From contig JAMOVQ010000069.1 in assembly GCA_027067575.1 (NCBI GenBank), forward strand, positions 1 to 46,646: DNA of 46,646 nt, in the 5' to 3' direction. Of the stretch, positions 28,943-38,661 are shown one piece after another. Position 1 is the first letter of the stretch; every line of letters begins with the position of its first letter. The notes beneath the pieces are model-generated. The model was not told the DNA's origin. It did not search any database and was given only the letters and a program-made list of their open reading frames with translations. Both the position numbers and the translations under genes were made by a program. Source of the stretch: Thermoanaerobaculia bacterium. Its GTDB lineage: Bacteria; Acidobacteriota; Thermoanaerobaculia; Thermoanaerobaculales; Sulfomarinibacteraceae.

Positions 28943-30255
28943 GGCCCCTCCACGATCCGTCCATCCCGGATCGCCAGCGTGCGGTGCGCTGCGGCGCCGA
29001 GCTCCTCCCTGTGGGTCAGGATGAGGCAGGCACGGCCCCGGGCGGCCCGCCGGTGGAGAAGGTCGACGAGCCGGAGGAGGTTCCCCGGATCGAGTCCCTG
29101 CGCCGGCTCGTCGAGGATCGTGACGGCGGGGCGGAGGAGATCGAGCACGGCGTGGACGAGCCGGCGGGCCTCGCCCCGTGACAGGGTCCACGGGGCCCGG
29201 GCCGCAAGGGCGGCGAGGCCGTGCCGCCGGAGCACCCTCGCAACCGCCTCCTCCCCCGCCCCGGTCGAGGCCGCCTCACGAGCGACGGTCGCCTCGAACA
29301 ACTGGAGGGGGTCCGAGGGAAGCATCAGCGCCACCCGTCCAGCCCTCCGTACCGTCCCGGCCGCGGGACGTTCCAGACCGGCCAGGACGCGCGCCAGCAC
29401 GCTCTTGCCCGACCCGTTCGCCCCGGACAGCACCACGACCTCTCCCCGCCGGATCGCAAACGAACCGTCCCTGACGAGACACCGTCTCCCCCGCTCGAGC
29501 CTCAGGCCCACCGCCCTGAGAACGGACTCCCGGCCAGGAGGCTCCGGCGGCGCAGGAAACGCCGGAGGGCCGGGCGGCGCGGCCGGGACGGCCCTGCCGC
29601 CATCCAGGATCACCCACCGCCCGACGGCCTCCCTGAGCCGCCACCCGGCCTGCTCCGCCAGGACGATGCACCCACCTTCCCGGGCAGCGCCGTCGAGGAG
29701 CTCCCCCAGGGCGGCGACGCCCGCCGCATCCAGGTGCGCCGTCGGTTCATCCAGCAACACCGGAACGCCGGGCGCCCCGGCGAGCCCCAGCGCGAGGGCC
29801 ACGCGCTGCCGCTCCCCCGAGGACAGCGTCGCCGTGGAGCGGTCGAGCAGCGGCCCGAGACCGAACGCCGCCACCGCGTCGCACTCCCCGGTCCGACGGA
29901 GAACGGTCACCGCCTCCAACTCGGCGCGCGGCGTCCCGAGGAAGAGCTGGGCCTCCGGCCGATCCAGCACCGTCGCCAGCAGCGGGGCACGCTGGGCCGG
30001 ATCGAGTCCTTCGACCGGCTCGCCGTCAAGCAGCACCGAACCCGTCATACGTGCGGGCCGGTGCCACGGAACGAGCCCGGAGATCGCCGCCAGGAGCGTG
30101 GACTTCCCGGCACCAGATGCGCCGGCGACGCCAACGACCTCTCCCGTGCCGGCCGACAGGTCGACGCCGTCGAGCACCGGCCAAATCCGGTTCCCGGGAA
30201 CCACTCCGAGCCCCCGCGTCTCCACCCTGGCGACCCGCCTTCCCACCACCGTCAA
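28939..30255 (-). CDS. Double ABC ATPase of an ECF/CbiO-type transporter (EcfA-EcfA fusion)
   Basis: About 438 residues; the start is uncertain (TTG 30255 or GTG 30249). Two nucleotide-binding domains are fused. The first has Walker A GASGAGKST, signature LSSGERQ and Walker B VPVLLDEPTAHLD. The expected H-loop histidine is not evident (VLAEQAGW), so this half may be catalytically weak. The second, after a proline-rich linker (PPGPPAFPAPPEPPG), has Walker A GANGSGKS, LSRGEAR, TILDEPAQGLD and LTHREE with its histidine. Both halves look like the cobalt/ECF ATPase group rather than exporter or MacB types. It powers the membrane components encoded immediately downstream and is the first gene of the cassette. 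Confidence 0.82.
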   Translation of the reverse strand: MTVVGRRVARVETRGLGVVPGNRIWPVLDGVDLSAGTGEVVGVAGASGAGKSTLLAAISGLVPWHRPARMTGSVLLDGEPVEGLDPAQRAPLLATVLDRPEAQLFLGTPRAELEAVTVLRRTGECDAVAAFGLGPLLDRSTATLSSGERQRVALALGLAGAPGVPVLLDEPTAHLDAAGVAALGELLDGAAREGGCIVLAEQAGWRLREAVGRWVILDGGRAVPAAPPGPPAFPAPPEPPGRESVLRAVGLRLERGRRCLVRDGSFAIRRGEVVVLSGANGSGKSVLARVLAGLERPAAGTVRRAGRVALMLPSDPLQLFEATVAREAASTGAGEEAVARVLRRHGLAALAARAPWTLSRGEARRLVHAVLDLLRPAVTILDEPAQGLDPGNLLRLVDLLHRRAARGRACLILTHREELGAAAHRTLAIRDGRIVEGP

Positions 30256-30631
30256 GACCTATCCGACTCCATCCCTCCGGTCAAGCACCCCGCACTGCCG
30301 ATTCTCCCGGAACACCGCGTTCTGCCGCCCCGAACCGGCCATGCGCCGTGAGACCCGGCCCATCGCACACTTCCACTCCGTTGGATCCCCGGACGCCTTG
30401 CCGGAAAGGAGCGAGCACGGACACAGGCACGGTCCTCATGACACGGAGCCCATCCCGGGACTACCGCCAGTCCCGCGACCCCGTTCATTCAAGAATGCAA
30501 GGACGTCCCTTCGACGAAGCCCATGCGGGCGGCAGCGACGCCGCAGGCGGCGCCAGCGGTACGGCCCGCCGTCCGCGCGAAATGCGGGAGCCGGCCGCCG
30601 CCCCCCCGGAGGGCCTCCCTGGCGGCCTGCC
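30256..30631. other. 376-base intergenic gap between serC and the ECF cassette
   Basis: No gene is supported on either strand. Visible elements are the hairpin CGGGACT-ACCGCC-AGTCCCG (30456-30475) and the short inverted repeat CATTC-AA-GAATG (30485-30496). Upstream of the ATPase start on the minus strand, TTGACC is 17 bases from TAGGTC, a weak promoter candidate. I looked for a molybdenum-cofactor riboswitch by eye and could not support one. Confidence 0.45.
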
Positions 30632-31720
30632 TCAGCCGTGCTTCGCGGCGAACGCCTCCATGAACCGGCAGAGCGCCTCGACGCCCTCGGGTTCCATGGC
30701 GTTGTAGATCGACGCGCGGCAGCCGCCGACGGAGCGGTGCCCCTTGAGCCCGACGAGACCGGCCTCCTTCGCCTCGGCGACGAACCGCGCCTCGAGCTCC
30801 TCGCTCGGGAGGCGGAACACGACGTTCATCACCGAGCGGCTGGCCTTCTCCACCGGACAGCTGTAGAACCCGGGGTGCCCATCGATGACGCCGTAGAGCC
30901 GGTCCGCCTTGGCCCGGTTGCGGCGCTCCATCGCCTCCAGCCCGCCCTGCGCCTTCACCCACGCCAGGGTGTTGCGGAGCATGTAGATCGGAAAGGTCGG
31001 CGGCGTGTTGTAGAGGGAGTCCTTCTCCACGTGGGTGGCGTACTTCAGGAGCGTCGGCAGCTCCTGGTTCGCCTGCTCCAGCCACGACTTCCTCACGATC
31101 ACCACCGTGACCCCGGAGGGGCCGAGGTTCTTCTGTGCCCCGGCGTAGATCAGGCTGAACCGGTTGGCGTCGAACGGGCGCCACAGGAGGTCCGAGGACA
31201 TGTCCCCCACCAGCGGGACGTCACCCGTGTCGGGGAACTCGTGCCACTGGGTCCCGGCGATGGTGTTGTTCGAGGTGATGTGGACGTACGCCGCGGAGGG
31301 GTCGAGGTCGAGCTCGTCCTGGCCGGGGATCCGCGTGAACCTCCCGTCGGACTCGGTGGTGGCCGCGACCCGCCCCGAGGCGACGATCTTCGCCTCCTTG
31401 AGCGCCTTCTTCGACCATGCGCCGGTGATCACGTAGTCAGCCGAGCCGCCCTCGGGGATGAAGTTCATCGGGATCATGGCGAACTGGAGCGACGCCCCGC
31501 CCTGCAGGAACAGGACGTGGTGGTCGTCGTCCAGCCCGAGCAGCTCGGCCATGAGGTCCATCGCCTCGTGGTGGAGCGCGTCGTACTCCTTGGAGCGGTG
31601 GGAGATCTCCATGACGGACATCCCCGTCCCCTCCCACTCCGGGAGGTCCGCCTTCGCCCGTGCGATCGCCTCGGCCGGCAGGGTCGCCGGTCCCGCGTAG
31701 AAGTTCCAGACCTTGCTCAT
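30632..31720 (-). CDS. serC: Phosphoserine aminotransferase
   Basis: 362 residues, the normal length. The N-terminus has VWNFYAGPATLP (the FNAGPA-type family start), followed by GMSVMEISHRSKEYDAL, then LFLQGGASLQFAMIPMNF. The PLP lysine lies in YAGAQKNLGPSGV (the AQKN motif). TPPTFPIYML and GLKGHRSVGGCRASIYNA are the usual C-terminal substrate-phosphate residues (HRSVGG.RAS.YN). The enzyme transaminates 3-phosphohydroxypyruvate with glutamate to phosphoserine, and serves pyridoxal synthesis in some bacteria. It is the last gene of a DUF1015-serA-serC operon with gaps of 12 and 16 bases. No serB was found nearby. Confidence 0.95.
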   Translation of the reverse strand: MSKVWNFYAGPATLPAEAIARAKADLPEWEGTGMSVMEISHRSKEYDALHHEAMDLMAELLGLDDDHHVLFLQGGASLQFAMIPMNFIPEGGSADYVITGAWSKKALKEAKIVASGRVAATTESDGRFTRIPGQDELDLDPSAAYVHITSNNTIAGTQWHEFPDTGDVPLVGDMSSDLLWRPFDANRFSLIYAGAQKNLGPSGVTVVIVRKSWLEQANQELPTLLKYATHVEKDSLYNTPPTFPIYMLRNTLAWVKAQGGLEAMERRNRAKADRLYGVIDGHPGFYSCPVEKASRSVMNVVFRLPSEELEARFVAEAKEAGLVGLKGHRSVGGCRASIYNAMEPEGVEALCRFMEAFAAKHG

Positions 31721-31736
31721 ACCGTCCTCCCCGGCC

Positions 31737-32618
31737 TCAGGCCGTCCGCTTCGTGAAGTCCTCGAGAAGCTCGACGACCACGTCGCCGATCCGCCCCATG
31801 TTCTCCTTCGTCGAGGCCCCGATGTGGGGCGTCATGATCACGTTGGGCGCCGACAGGATCGGGCTCGTCGGTTCCGGCGGATCGGAGTACCAGACGTCCG
31901 TGGCGTAGGCCCGGACCTTGCCCGACTCCAGCGCCGCGGCCATGTCCTCCTCCACGACGCACTGCCCGCGGGCGGTGTTGACCACCACCACGCCGTCCTT
32001 CATCTTCGCGATGCTCTCCGAGTCGATCATGCCGCGGGTCTTCTCGGTCAGCGGCACGTGGAGCGAGATGAAGTCCGCCCGGGCCAGCAGCTCGTCGAAC
32101 GGCACGAGCTCGGCGATCTCGTGGCTCGTGATGATCGGGTCGAAGGCGATGACGGTCATGCCGAACGCCGCCGCACGGCGGGCGAGCTCGGTACCGATGT
32201 TGCCGGCGCCGATCAGGCCCAGCGTCTTGCCGTAGAGCTCCGTCCGCTTCATCTCCTTCTTGGCCCAGCGCCCCTCCTTCATCGACTGGTGGGCCTCCAC
32301 GAGCCGCGTGGGCACGGCGACCATCAGGGCGAACGCCATCTCGGCCACGGCGATGGCAGAGGCCGAGGCCGTGTTGTGGACCGCGATTCCCTTCTCCTTC
32401 GCGTAGCCGAGATCGATGTTGTCGAGCCCGACGCCCCCGCGGATGATCAGCTTGAGGTTGGGCGCCGAGTCGATCCATTCCTTCGTGCACTTGGTCTTGG
32501 AGCGCACGAGGACCACGTCGGCCTCGGCGAGCCGCGCCGGGTCGTCGGTCACCTCGCCGAACCGCTCCAGCCGTTTCGGCAGCTTGTCGTCGAACGCATC
32601 GGAGATCAGGATCACCAT
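31737..32618 (-). CDS. serA: D-3-phosphoglycerate dehydrogenase, short form without ACT domain
   Basis: 293 residues. The catalytic-domain part has KLIIRGGVGLDNID, followed by VHNTASASAIAVAE. The NAD-binding Rossmann part has LGLIGAGNIGTELARRA and a downstream acidic residue in FDPI. The active-site region includes the arginine in NTARGQCV, and the catalytic histidine is in PHIGASTKENM. The sequence ends right after the catalytic domain; regulatory ACT and ASB domains found in E. coli-type SerA are missing, so serine feedback by those domains is not expected. It makes 3-phosphohydroxypyruvate from 3-phosphoglycerate. The next gene, serC, uses that product. Ribosome site AGGGGAGG lies ahead of the ATG at 32618. 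Confidence 0.92.
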   Translation of the reverse strand: MVILISDAFDDKLPKRLERFGEVTDDPARLAEADVVLVRSKTKCTKEWIDSAPNLKLIIRGGVGLDNIDLGYAKEKGIAVHNTASASAIAVAEMAFALMVAVPTRLVEAHQSMKEGRWAKKEMKRTELYGKTLGLIGAGNIGTELARRAAAFGMTVIAFDPIITSHEIAELVPFDELLARADFISLHVPLTEKTRGMIDSESIAKMKDGVVVVNTARGQCVVEEDMAAALESGKVRAYATDVWYSDPPEPTSPILSAPNVIMTPHIGASTKENMGRIGDVVVELLEDFTKRTA

Positions 32619-32630
32619 GGTCGCCTCCCC

Positions 32631-33872
32631 TCAGTCCTCGAGCGGCCGGACGATCAGCCCGGACCGCAGCTTCGGTTCGAACCAGGTCGACTTGGGGGGC
32701 ATCACCTTCCCCGCGTCGGCCACGGCGAACAGCTGGTCGATCGATGTGGGGTGCATGGCGAACGCCACGGCCCACCTTCCGGAATCCACGAGCCGCTCCA
32801 GTTCGGCCGTCCCGCGGATCCCCCCGACGAAGTCGATCCGCTCGTCCGACCGGGGATCGCCGATCCCCAGCACCGGCGCGAGCAGGTTGTCCTGGAGGAT
32901 CGCCACGTCGAGGCTCCGGACCGGGTCGTCCGCCGGGTACGTGCCGTCCTTCGCGCGGAGCCGGTACCACCGGCCGCCGAGATACATGCCGAACGTCCGC
33001 GGCTCCCGGGGCTTCGGCTCGGAGGCCGCCTCCACGTCGAACCGCTCCCGGACCCGGTCGAGGAACGCCGCCTCGTCCATCCCCGCCAGGTCCCGGACCA
33101 CGCGGTTGTAGTCCATGATCATCATCTGGTCGTGGGGGAAAATCACGGAGAGGAAGAAGTTGTACGGCTCCTCGCCCGTGTGGGCGGGGTTCGCCTCCCG
33201 CCGCTTCGCCCGGACCCGGACGGCCGCCGCCGACCGGTGGTGCCCGTCGGCCACGTAGAGCACGGGGACGCCGGCGAACGCCTCGCGGAGCCGGTCCCGG
33301 TCCGCCGGGTCGTCCACGACCCACAGCGTGTGCACCACGCCGTCCGGCGCCGTGAAGCCGTACACCGGCTCGCCCGCGGTCAGCTCGGCGACGAGGGCGT
33401 CGATCTCCGGCCGGGCCCGGTAGGTCAGGAAGACCGGACCGGTGTTGGCGTTCAACGCCTCCACGTGGCGGGTCCGGTCGTCCTCCTTGGCCCGGCGGGT
33501 GTGCTCGTGCTTCTTGATCAGGTCGGCCTCGTACTCGTCCACCGAGGCGCCGGCGACCACGCCGGTCTGCACGTGGCCCCCCATCCGCTGCCGGTACAGG
33601 TACAGCGCCGGCCGGCCCTCCCGGATCAGCACCCCGTCGGCGATCAGCCGCCGGAGGTTCTCCGCACCCTTCTCGTACACCTCCGGCGCGTACGGGTCGG
33701 TCCCGGGCGGGAGGTCGATCTCCGGCTTGACCACGTGGAGGAACGAGAGCGGGTTGCCGCCGGCCAGCTCCCGGGCCTCCTCGGTGTTGATCACGTCGTA
33801 GGGGGGACTCGCCACCCGCTCGGCGAGGTCGGGGCGCGGACGCCACGCTCGAAACGGCTCGATCCGGGCCAT
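32631..33872 (-). CDS. DUF1015 family protein linked to serine biosynthesis
   Basis: 413 residues from ATG 33872, with AAGGAG ten bases ahead. The opening IEPFRAWRP...VASPPYDVI is the DUF1015 hallmark, followed by NPLSFLHVVKPEID and a central ADGHHRSAAA motif. The C-terminal part has DFVGG and FAMHPTSIDQLFAVADAG, then MPPKSTWFEPKLRSGLI. The family has no firmly assigned reaction; it is repeatedly found beside serA and serC, and the same order is seen here. That supports a role in serine or glycerate metabolism, as inference. It is the first gene of the operon, divergent from ahcY with a 179-base shared upstream region. Confidence 0.88.
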   Translation of the reverse strand: MARIEPFRAWRPRPDLAERVASPPYDVINTEEARELAGGNPLSFLHVVKPEIDLPPGTDPYAPEVYEKGAENLRRLIADGVLIREGRPALYLYRQRMGGHVQTGVVAGASVDEYEADLIKKHEHTRRAKEDDRTRHVEALNANTGPVFLTYRARPEIDALVAELTAGEPVYGFTAPDGVVHTLWVVDDPADRDRLREAFAGVPVLYVADGHHRSAAAVRVRAKRREANPAHTGEEPYNFFLSVIFPHDQMMIMDYNRVVRDLAGMDEAAFLDRVRERFDVEAASEPKPREPRTFGMYLGGRWYRLRAKDGTYPADDPVRSLDVAILQDNLLAPVLGIGDPRSDERIDFVGGIRGTAELERLVDSGRWAVAFAMHPTSIDQLFAVADAGKVMPPKSTWFEPKLRSGLIVRPLED

Positions 33873-33928
33873 GGGCGCACTCCTTCGCTTGTGGGATCGG
33901 GCGGCCGGGCCACCCGCCCGGAATCTAG

Positions 33929-35383
<1,455 letters not shown>

Positions 35384-35393
35384 TCGTTCCAGG

Positions 35394-36161
35394 TCAGGCC
35401 AGCGCGCCGCCGTCGCAGACGACGACGGTGCCGGTGGTGTAGCTCGCCAGGCCCGAGGCCAGGTAGAGCACGGCGCCGACGATCTCCTCGGGCTCGCCGA
35501 ACCGCCCGAGGGCGGTCATCCGGCGCAGCGGCTCCGCGACCTCCGGGTTCTCCGTCAGCACCTCGGAGAACCGGGTCCGCACGACGCCCGGCGCCACGGC
35601 GTTGACCCGGACGCCGTACGGGCCGACCTCCTTCGCCAGGCTGCGGGTCAGGGAGACCACCGCCGCCTTGGTCATGGCGTAGACCGTCTGGCCCGGCAGC
35701 CCGGCGAACGCCGCGATGGAGGCCACGTTGACGATGGCGCCGGAACGCGCCGCCGTCATCCGGCGCACGGCGTGCTGGCAGACGAGAAAGTACCCCTTGA
35801 CGTTGACGGCCACGGTCTTGTCGAACGCCCACTCCGGCGTGTCGGCGACGGGGCCCGAGTACGGGTTCGCCGCCGCGTTGTTGACGACGATGTCGAGCCG
35901 ACCGGCCTCAGCGTCGATCCGTTCGAACAGTGCCCCGATCTGCTCCGGTTCCCCCGTGTTGCACGGTACGACGATGGCCCGGCCGCCGTCCGAGGCGATC
36001 GCCGAGCGCACCCGTTCGAGCTCTTCCGCCTTCCGGGACGAGAGCACCACCGTGGCGCCCCGCTCCGCCAGCGCCCGCGCGATCGCCTCGCCGATCCCCC
36101 GGCTCGCCCCGGTCACCAGGGCGACCTTCCCCGAGAAGTCCAGTGCCGTCACGATGTCCAT
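35394..36161 (-). CDS. Short-chain dehydrogenase/reductase (FabG/DHRS4-like)
   Basis: 255 residues from ATG 36161 with GGGGAGGGCAGGG ahead. A classical SDR: cofactor loop TGASRGIGEAIA, with SSRK after strand two suggesting NADP(H) preference, NNAAANPYSGPV, catalytic Ser in NVASIAAFAG, and YAMTK (Tyr-x3-Lys). VNAVAPGVVRTRF and the C-terminal TGTVVVCDGGALA are also typical. The substrate cannot be assigned; carbonyl reductase/3-oxoacyl-ACP reductase-type enzymes look alike. It is transcribed alone. The 600-base gap upstream carries repeat-type structures rather than a partner gene. Confidence 0.85.
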   Translation of the reverse strand: MDIVTALDFSGKVALVTGASRGIGEAIARALAERGATVVLSSRKAEELERVRSAIASDGGRAIVVPCNTGEPEQIGALFERIDAEAGRLDIVVNNAAANPYSGPVADTPEWAFDKTVAVNVKGYFLVCQHAVRRMTAARSGAIVNVASIAAFAGLPGQTVYAMTKAAVVSLTRSLAKEVGPYGVRVNAVAPGVVRTRFSEVLTENPEVAEPLRRMTALGRFGEPEEIVGAVLYLASGLASYTTGTVVVCDGGALA

Positions 36162-36349
36162 CCCTGCCCTCCCCGCCGGCGCCGGGCCGGCCGGAAAAGG
36201 GTAGCGCAGAACCGCCCCCGCCCGCCACGGACCAGCCCACACGAGATTGTTGGCCGTCCGTCCACCCGGAGAACCGCAGTCAGCTTCCGGGGTCCACCGG
36301 GTCCCCGCGGTTCACGATCGACGCCCGGCCGAGAGCCCGGTCCGTTCGA

Positions 36350-36370
36350 GGGGACAGTCCCGGTCGTTGG
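36350..36370 (+). repeat. REP-like palindromic site, GGGACAGTCCC type
   Basis: GGGGACAGTCCCGGTCGTTG. The GGGACxGTCCC core is a near-perfect palindrome, and it matches the two sites at 42741 and 42947 over about 16 bases. Confidence 0.5.
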
Positions 36371-36483
36371 ACACCCGGTCCAGCACAAGGCCCTCCCCGA
36401 TCGGACCGCTTCTCCAACCGAGCCTTTCGCCAGCCAAGCCAGCGATCGACACCCCCAGCAAGAATCCCTCCCGGCATGGTCAA

Positions 36484-36501
36484 GAAAACAGTGTCCTCTA
36501 T
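36484..36501 (+). repeat. Solo RAYT-end-like site
   Basis: GAAAACAGTGTCCTCTAT, matching the RAYT right end (CAGTGTCCCCTAT) with one mismatch and the site at 25105 over AAAACAGTGTCC. Confidence 0.5.
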
Positions 36502-36571
36502 AACAAGTCAAGCGTGGTTGGTTCCTCCGATTCATCAATAGGGATCGTCGTCGTCGGGGGTGTGGAGGTGT

Positions 36572-36661
36572 GGGAAACCGGCAGGGGGGAGGGGGTGGAG
36601 GGCCGGTTTTCCAAGGGGCTGTGGGAAACGGGGTGGGTGGGGGGGAGGGCGTTTCCCACAG
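36572..36661. repeat. Two tandem hairpins with G-quadruplex-like loops
   Basis: Hairpin 1: GGGAAACCGGC (36572-36582) pairs with GCCGGTTTTCC (36602-36612) around a 19-base loop containing runs of six and five G. Hairpin 2: CTGTGGGAAACG (36619-36630) pairs exactly with CGTTTCCCACAG (36650-36661) around the 19-base loop GGGTGGGTGGGGGGGAGGG, which has four G-runs separated by single bases. The two stems share GTGGGAAAC, so this looks like a duplicated structure. It lies about 105 bases beyond the stop of the minus-strand export operon and could act as a 3' end or REP-type element. Confidence 0.6.
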
Positions 36662-36766
36662 GCCCGGCAGCTCCACACCCCGCTGGCCGGCCGCCGGTTC
36701 ACCTCGTATCGCGCCGTGCCTGCGGAGCCGGGGCGCGAGTCGCGCTGCGTGCGTCGCCTCGGGTCG

Positions 36767-37981
36767 CTACTCGTACCGGAGCGCCTCGATCGGGTCGAGG
36801 GAGGCGGCCTTTGCGGCGGGCCAGGTGCCGAAGAAAACGCCGACGAGCAGGGCGAAGCCGAACCCCAGTCCCACGGCCCAGAGGGGGACGTGGGCGCCCG
36901 GGAAGTTGGGGATCGCCCGTGCGCCGATGGCGCCGATGCCCCACCCGGCGAGAATGCCGATGACGCCCCCGAGGGTGGAGAGCGTGATCGCCTCGATGAG
37001 GAACTGGACCATGATGTCGCTGCGACGAGCCCCCACGGCCTTGCGGATCCCGATCTCGCGGGTCCGCTCGGTGACCGAGACCAGCATGATGTTCATGATC
37101 CCGATCCCCCCGACGAGCAGGGCGATCCCGACGATGGCGGCCACCACGAAGGTGACGGTACCCAGGATCGAACCGATGCTCTTGAGCAGCTCGGACTGGA
37201 GGGTCACCTGAAAGTCGTCCTTCTTGCCGGGGGGGATCCCGTGCCGCTTCCGGAGGACCGAGGCGATCTCGTCCTTCGCGCGCTCCACCACCTCGGGGCT
37301 CTCCGCCTGAAACTGGAGGATCAGCTGTTTGGCGGCGTCGGGGCCGTACACGTCGATGGCAGTCGTGATGGGCATGATCACCATCAAATCCTGGTCCTGC
37401 CCGAACATCTCACCCTTCTTTTCCATGATCCCGACGACGGTCAGCGACGCTCCCGCGACGGTCAGCTCGGAGCCCAGCGGATCGTCGGGCAGGCCGAGAT
37501 CCTCGATGACCGAGGTCCCCACGAGACAGACCTTGGCGTGCCGGTCGATGTCCAGCCTGGAGAAAAACCGCCCCCTGTCCACCCAGTGGTTCGAGACCTC
37601 CTGATGGTGCTGACCGACGCCGAGCACCGTGATCCGTTCGCTCTGATCGCCGTACCGGACCGCGCTCGATGTGAAGAAGACGGGGTTGAAGTAGCGGAGT
37701 GTCGTGGCCCGGTCCATGACGGCCAGTCCGTCGTCGTAGGTCAGCACCACCTCGTGGCCCGCAAGCTCCGGGTCGAAGAGCGAGCCTCGTGGGGTGACGC
37801 GGATGAAGGTGGCGCCGACGCCCTCGAGCTCGTTCGAGATCACGTAGTCGAGCCCCTGCACGATGGAGACCACGGCGATAACGGCGGCGACCCCGATGAT
37901 GATCCCCAGGGTCGTCAGGATCGACCGCAGCATGTTGGCGCGCAGCGCCCTCAGTGCGATGCGGAGGTTCTCCAGGATCAC
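36767..37981 (-). CDS. MacB-type ABC transporter permease (FtsX family)
   Basis: 404 residues. Four membrane spans in the MacB pattern: one after the N-terminal amphipathic segment ([20 protein letters not shown]), then a large periplasmic domain (about residues 45-275), then three C-terminal spans beginning [20 protein letters not shown] and including the FtsX signature region [24 protein letters not shown]. The C-terminus has [16 protein letters not shown], typical of the family. Unlike E. coli MacB, the ATPase is a separate gene, coupled by an ATGA overlap. With the adaptor and TolC-like proteins in the same operon it should form a tripartite pump using periplasmic mechanotransmission. Substrate is unknown (peptide, lipid or macrolide-like). 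Confidence 0.9.
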   Translation of the reverse strand: MILENLRIALRALRANMLRSILTTLGIIIGVAAVIAVVSIVQGLDYVISNELEGVGATFIRVTPRGSLFDPELAGHEVVLTYDDGLAVMDRATTLRYFNPVFFTSSAVRYGDQSERITVLGVGQHHQEVSNHWVDRGRFFSRLDIDRHAKVCLVGTSVIEDLGLPDDPLGSELTVAGASLTVVGIMEKKGEMFGQDQDLMVIMPITTAIDVYGPDAAKQLILQFQAESPEVVERAKDEIASVLRKRHGIPPGKKDDFQVTLQSELLKSIGSILGTVTFVVAAIVGIALLVGGIGIMNIMLVSVTERTREIGIRKAVGARRSDIMVQFLIEAITLSTLGGVIGILAGWGIGAIGARAIPNFPGAHVPLWAVGLGFGFALLVGVFFGTWPAAKAASLDPIEALRYE

Positions 37982-38661
37982 CGGCCCCTCCGGTCCTCGA
38001 CGACCCGCCCATCGCGGAGCCGGACGATCCGGCGGGCGTGGGCGGCGATATCCTCCTCGTGGGTGACGAGCACGATGGTGTTCCCGGCGTCGTTGAGCTC
38101 GGCGACCAGCGCCATGATCTCCTCGCTGGTCCGGGAATCCAGGTTCCCCGTCGGCTCGTCTGCCAGCAGGATCGAGGGCGAGTTGACCAGAGCCCTGGCG
38201 ATGGCGACCCGCTGCCGCTGGCCGCCCGAGAGCTCGGACGGCTGGTGGCCAAGGCGGTCACCAAGGCCGACGCGCTCCAGAGCCTCCCGGGCGCGGCGGC
38301 GGCGCTCGGCGCGGGGGACCCGCGCGTAGACCAGCGGCAGCTCCACGTTGGCCAGCGCCGACGTCCGGGGGAGGAGGTTGAACGTCTGGAAGACGAACCC
38401 GATCTCGGCGTTCCGGATCGTGGCGAGCTCGGCGTCGTCCATCCCCGAGACCTCCTTCCCCGCCAGCCGGTACCGGCCGGCCGTAGGCGTGTCCAGGCAG
38501 CCGATCAGGTTCATCAGCGTCGACTTGCCCGAGCCCGAGGGACCCATGATCGCCACGTACTCGCCCCGTTCCACGTCCAGGTCGACGCCGTCCAGCGCCC
38601 GGACGACCTCCGTGCCCATCCGGTAGTGGCGCTCGAGCCCGCGGATCTCGATCAGCGGCAT
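37978..38661 (-). CDS. MacB/LolD-type ABC transporter ATPase
   Basis: 227 residues from ATG 38661. A complete nucleotide-binding domain: Walker [11 protein letters not shown]-loop [12 protein letters not shown], signature [15 protein letters not shown], Walker [13 protein letters not shown] and H-loop VLVTHEE. The pattern [15 protein letters not shown] is characteristic of the MacB/LolD group. The start codon shares one base with the adaptor stop (TGATG), and its stop overlaps the permease start (ATGA). It drives the permease encoded next. Confidence 0.92.
   Translation of the reverse strand: MPLIEIRGLERHYRMGTEVVRALDGVDLDVERGEYVAIMGPSGSGKSTLMNLIGCLDTPTAGRYRLAGKEVSGMDDAELATIRNAEIGFVFQTFNLLPRTSALANVELPLVYARVPRAERRRRAREALERVGLGDRLGHQPSELSGGQRQRVAIARALVNSPSILLADEPTGNLDSRTSEEIMALVAELNDAGNTIVLVTHEEDIAAHARRIVRLRDGRVVEDRRGR

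Larger units (their letters stand above)
36162..36766. other. 605-base intergenic gap upstream of the SDR gene, with repeats and G-rich hairpins
   Basis: No gene is supported. It holds the two short repeats at 36350 and 36484 and the tandem G-rich hairpins at 36572-36661. The gap separates the SDR promoter region from the 3' end of the export operon. Confidence 0.5.

Noticed and set aside
30256-30631. Molybdenum-cofactor riboswitch upstream of the ECF cassette
   Set aside because: Only short hairpins are seen; the conserved multi-stem core could not be recognised without a covariance search.
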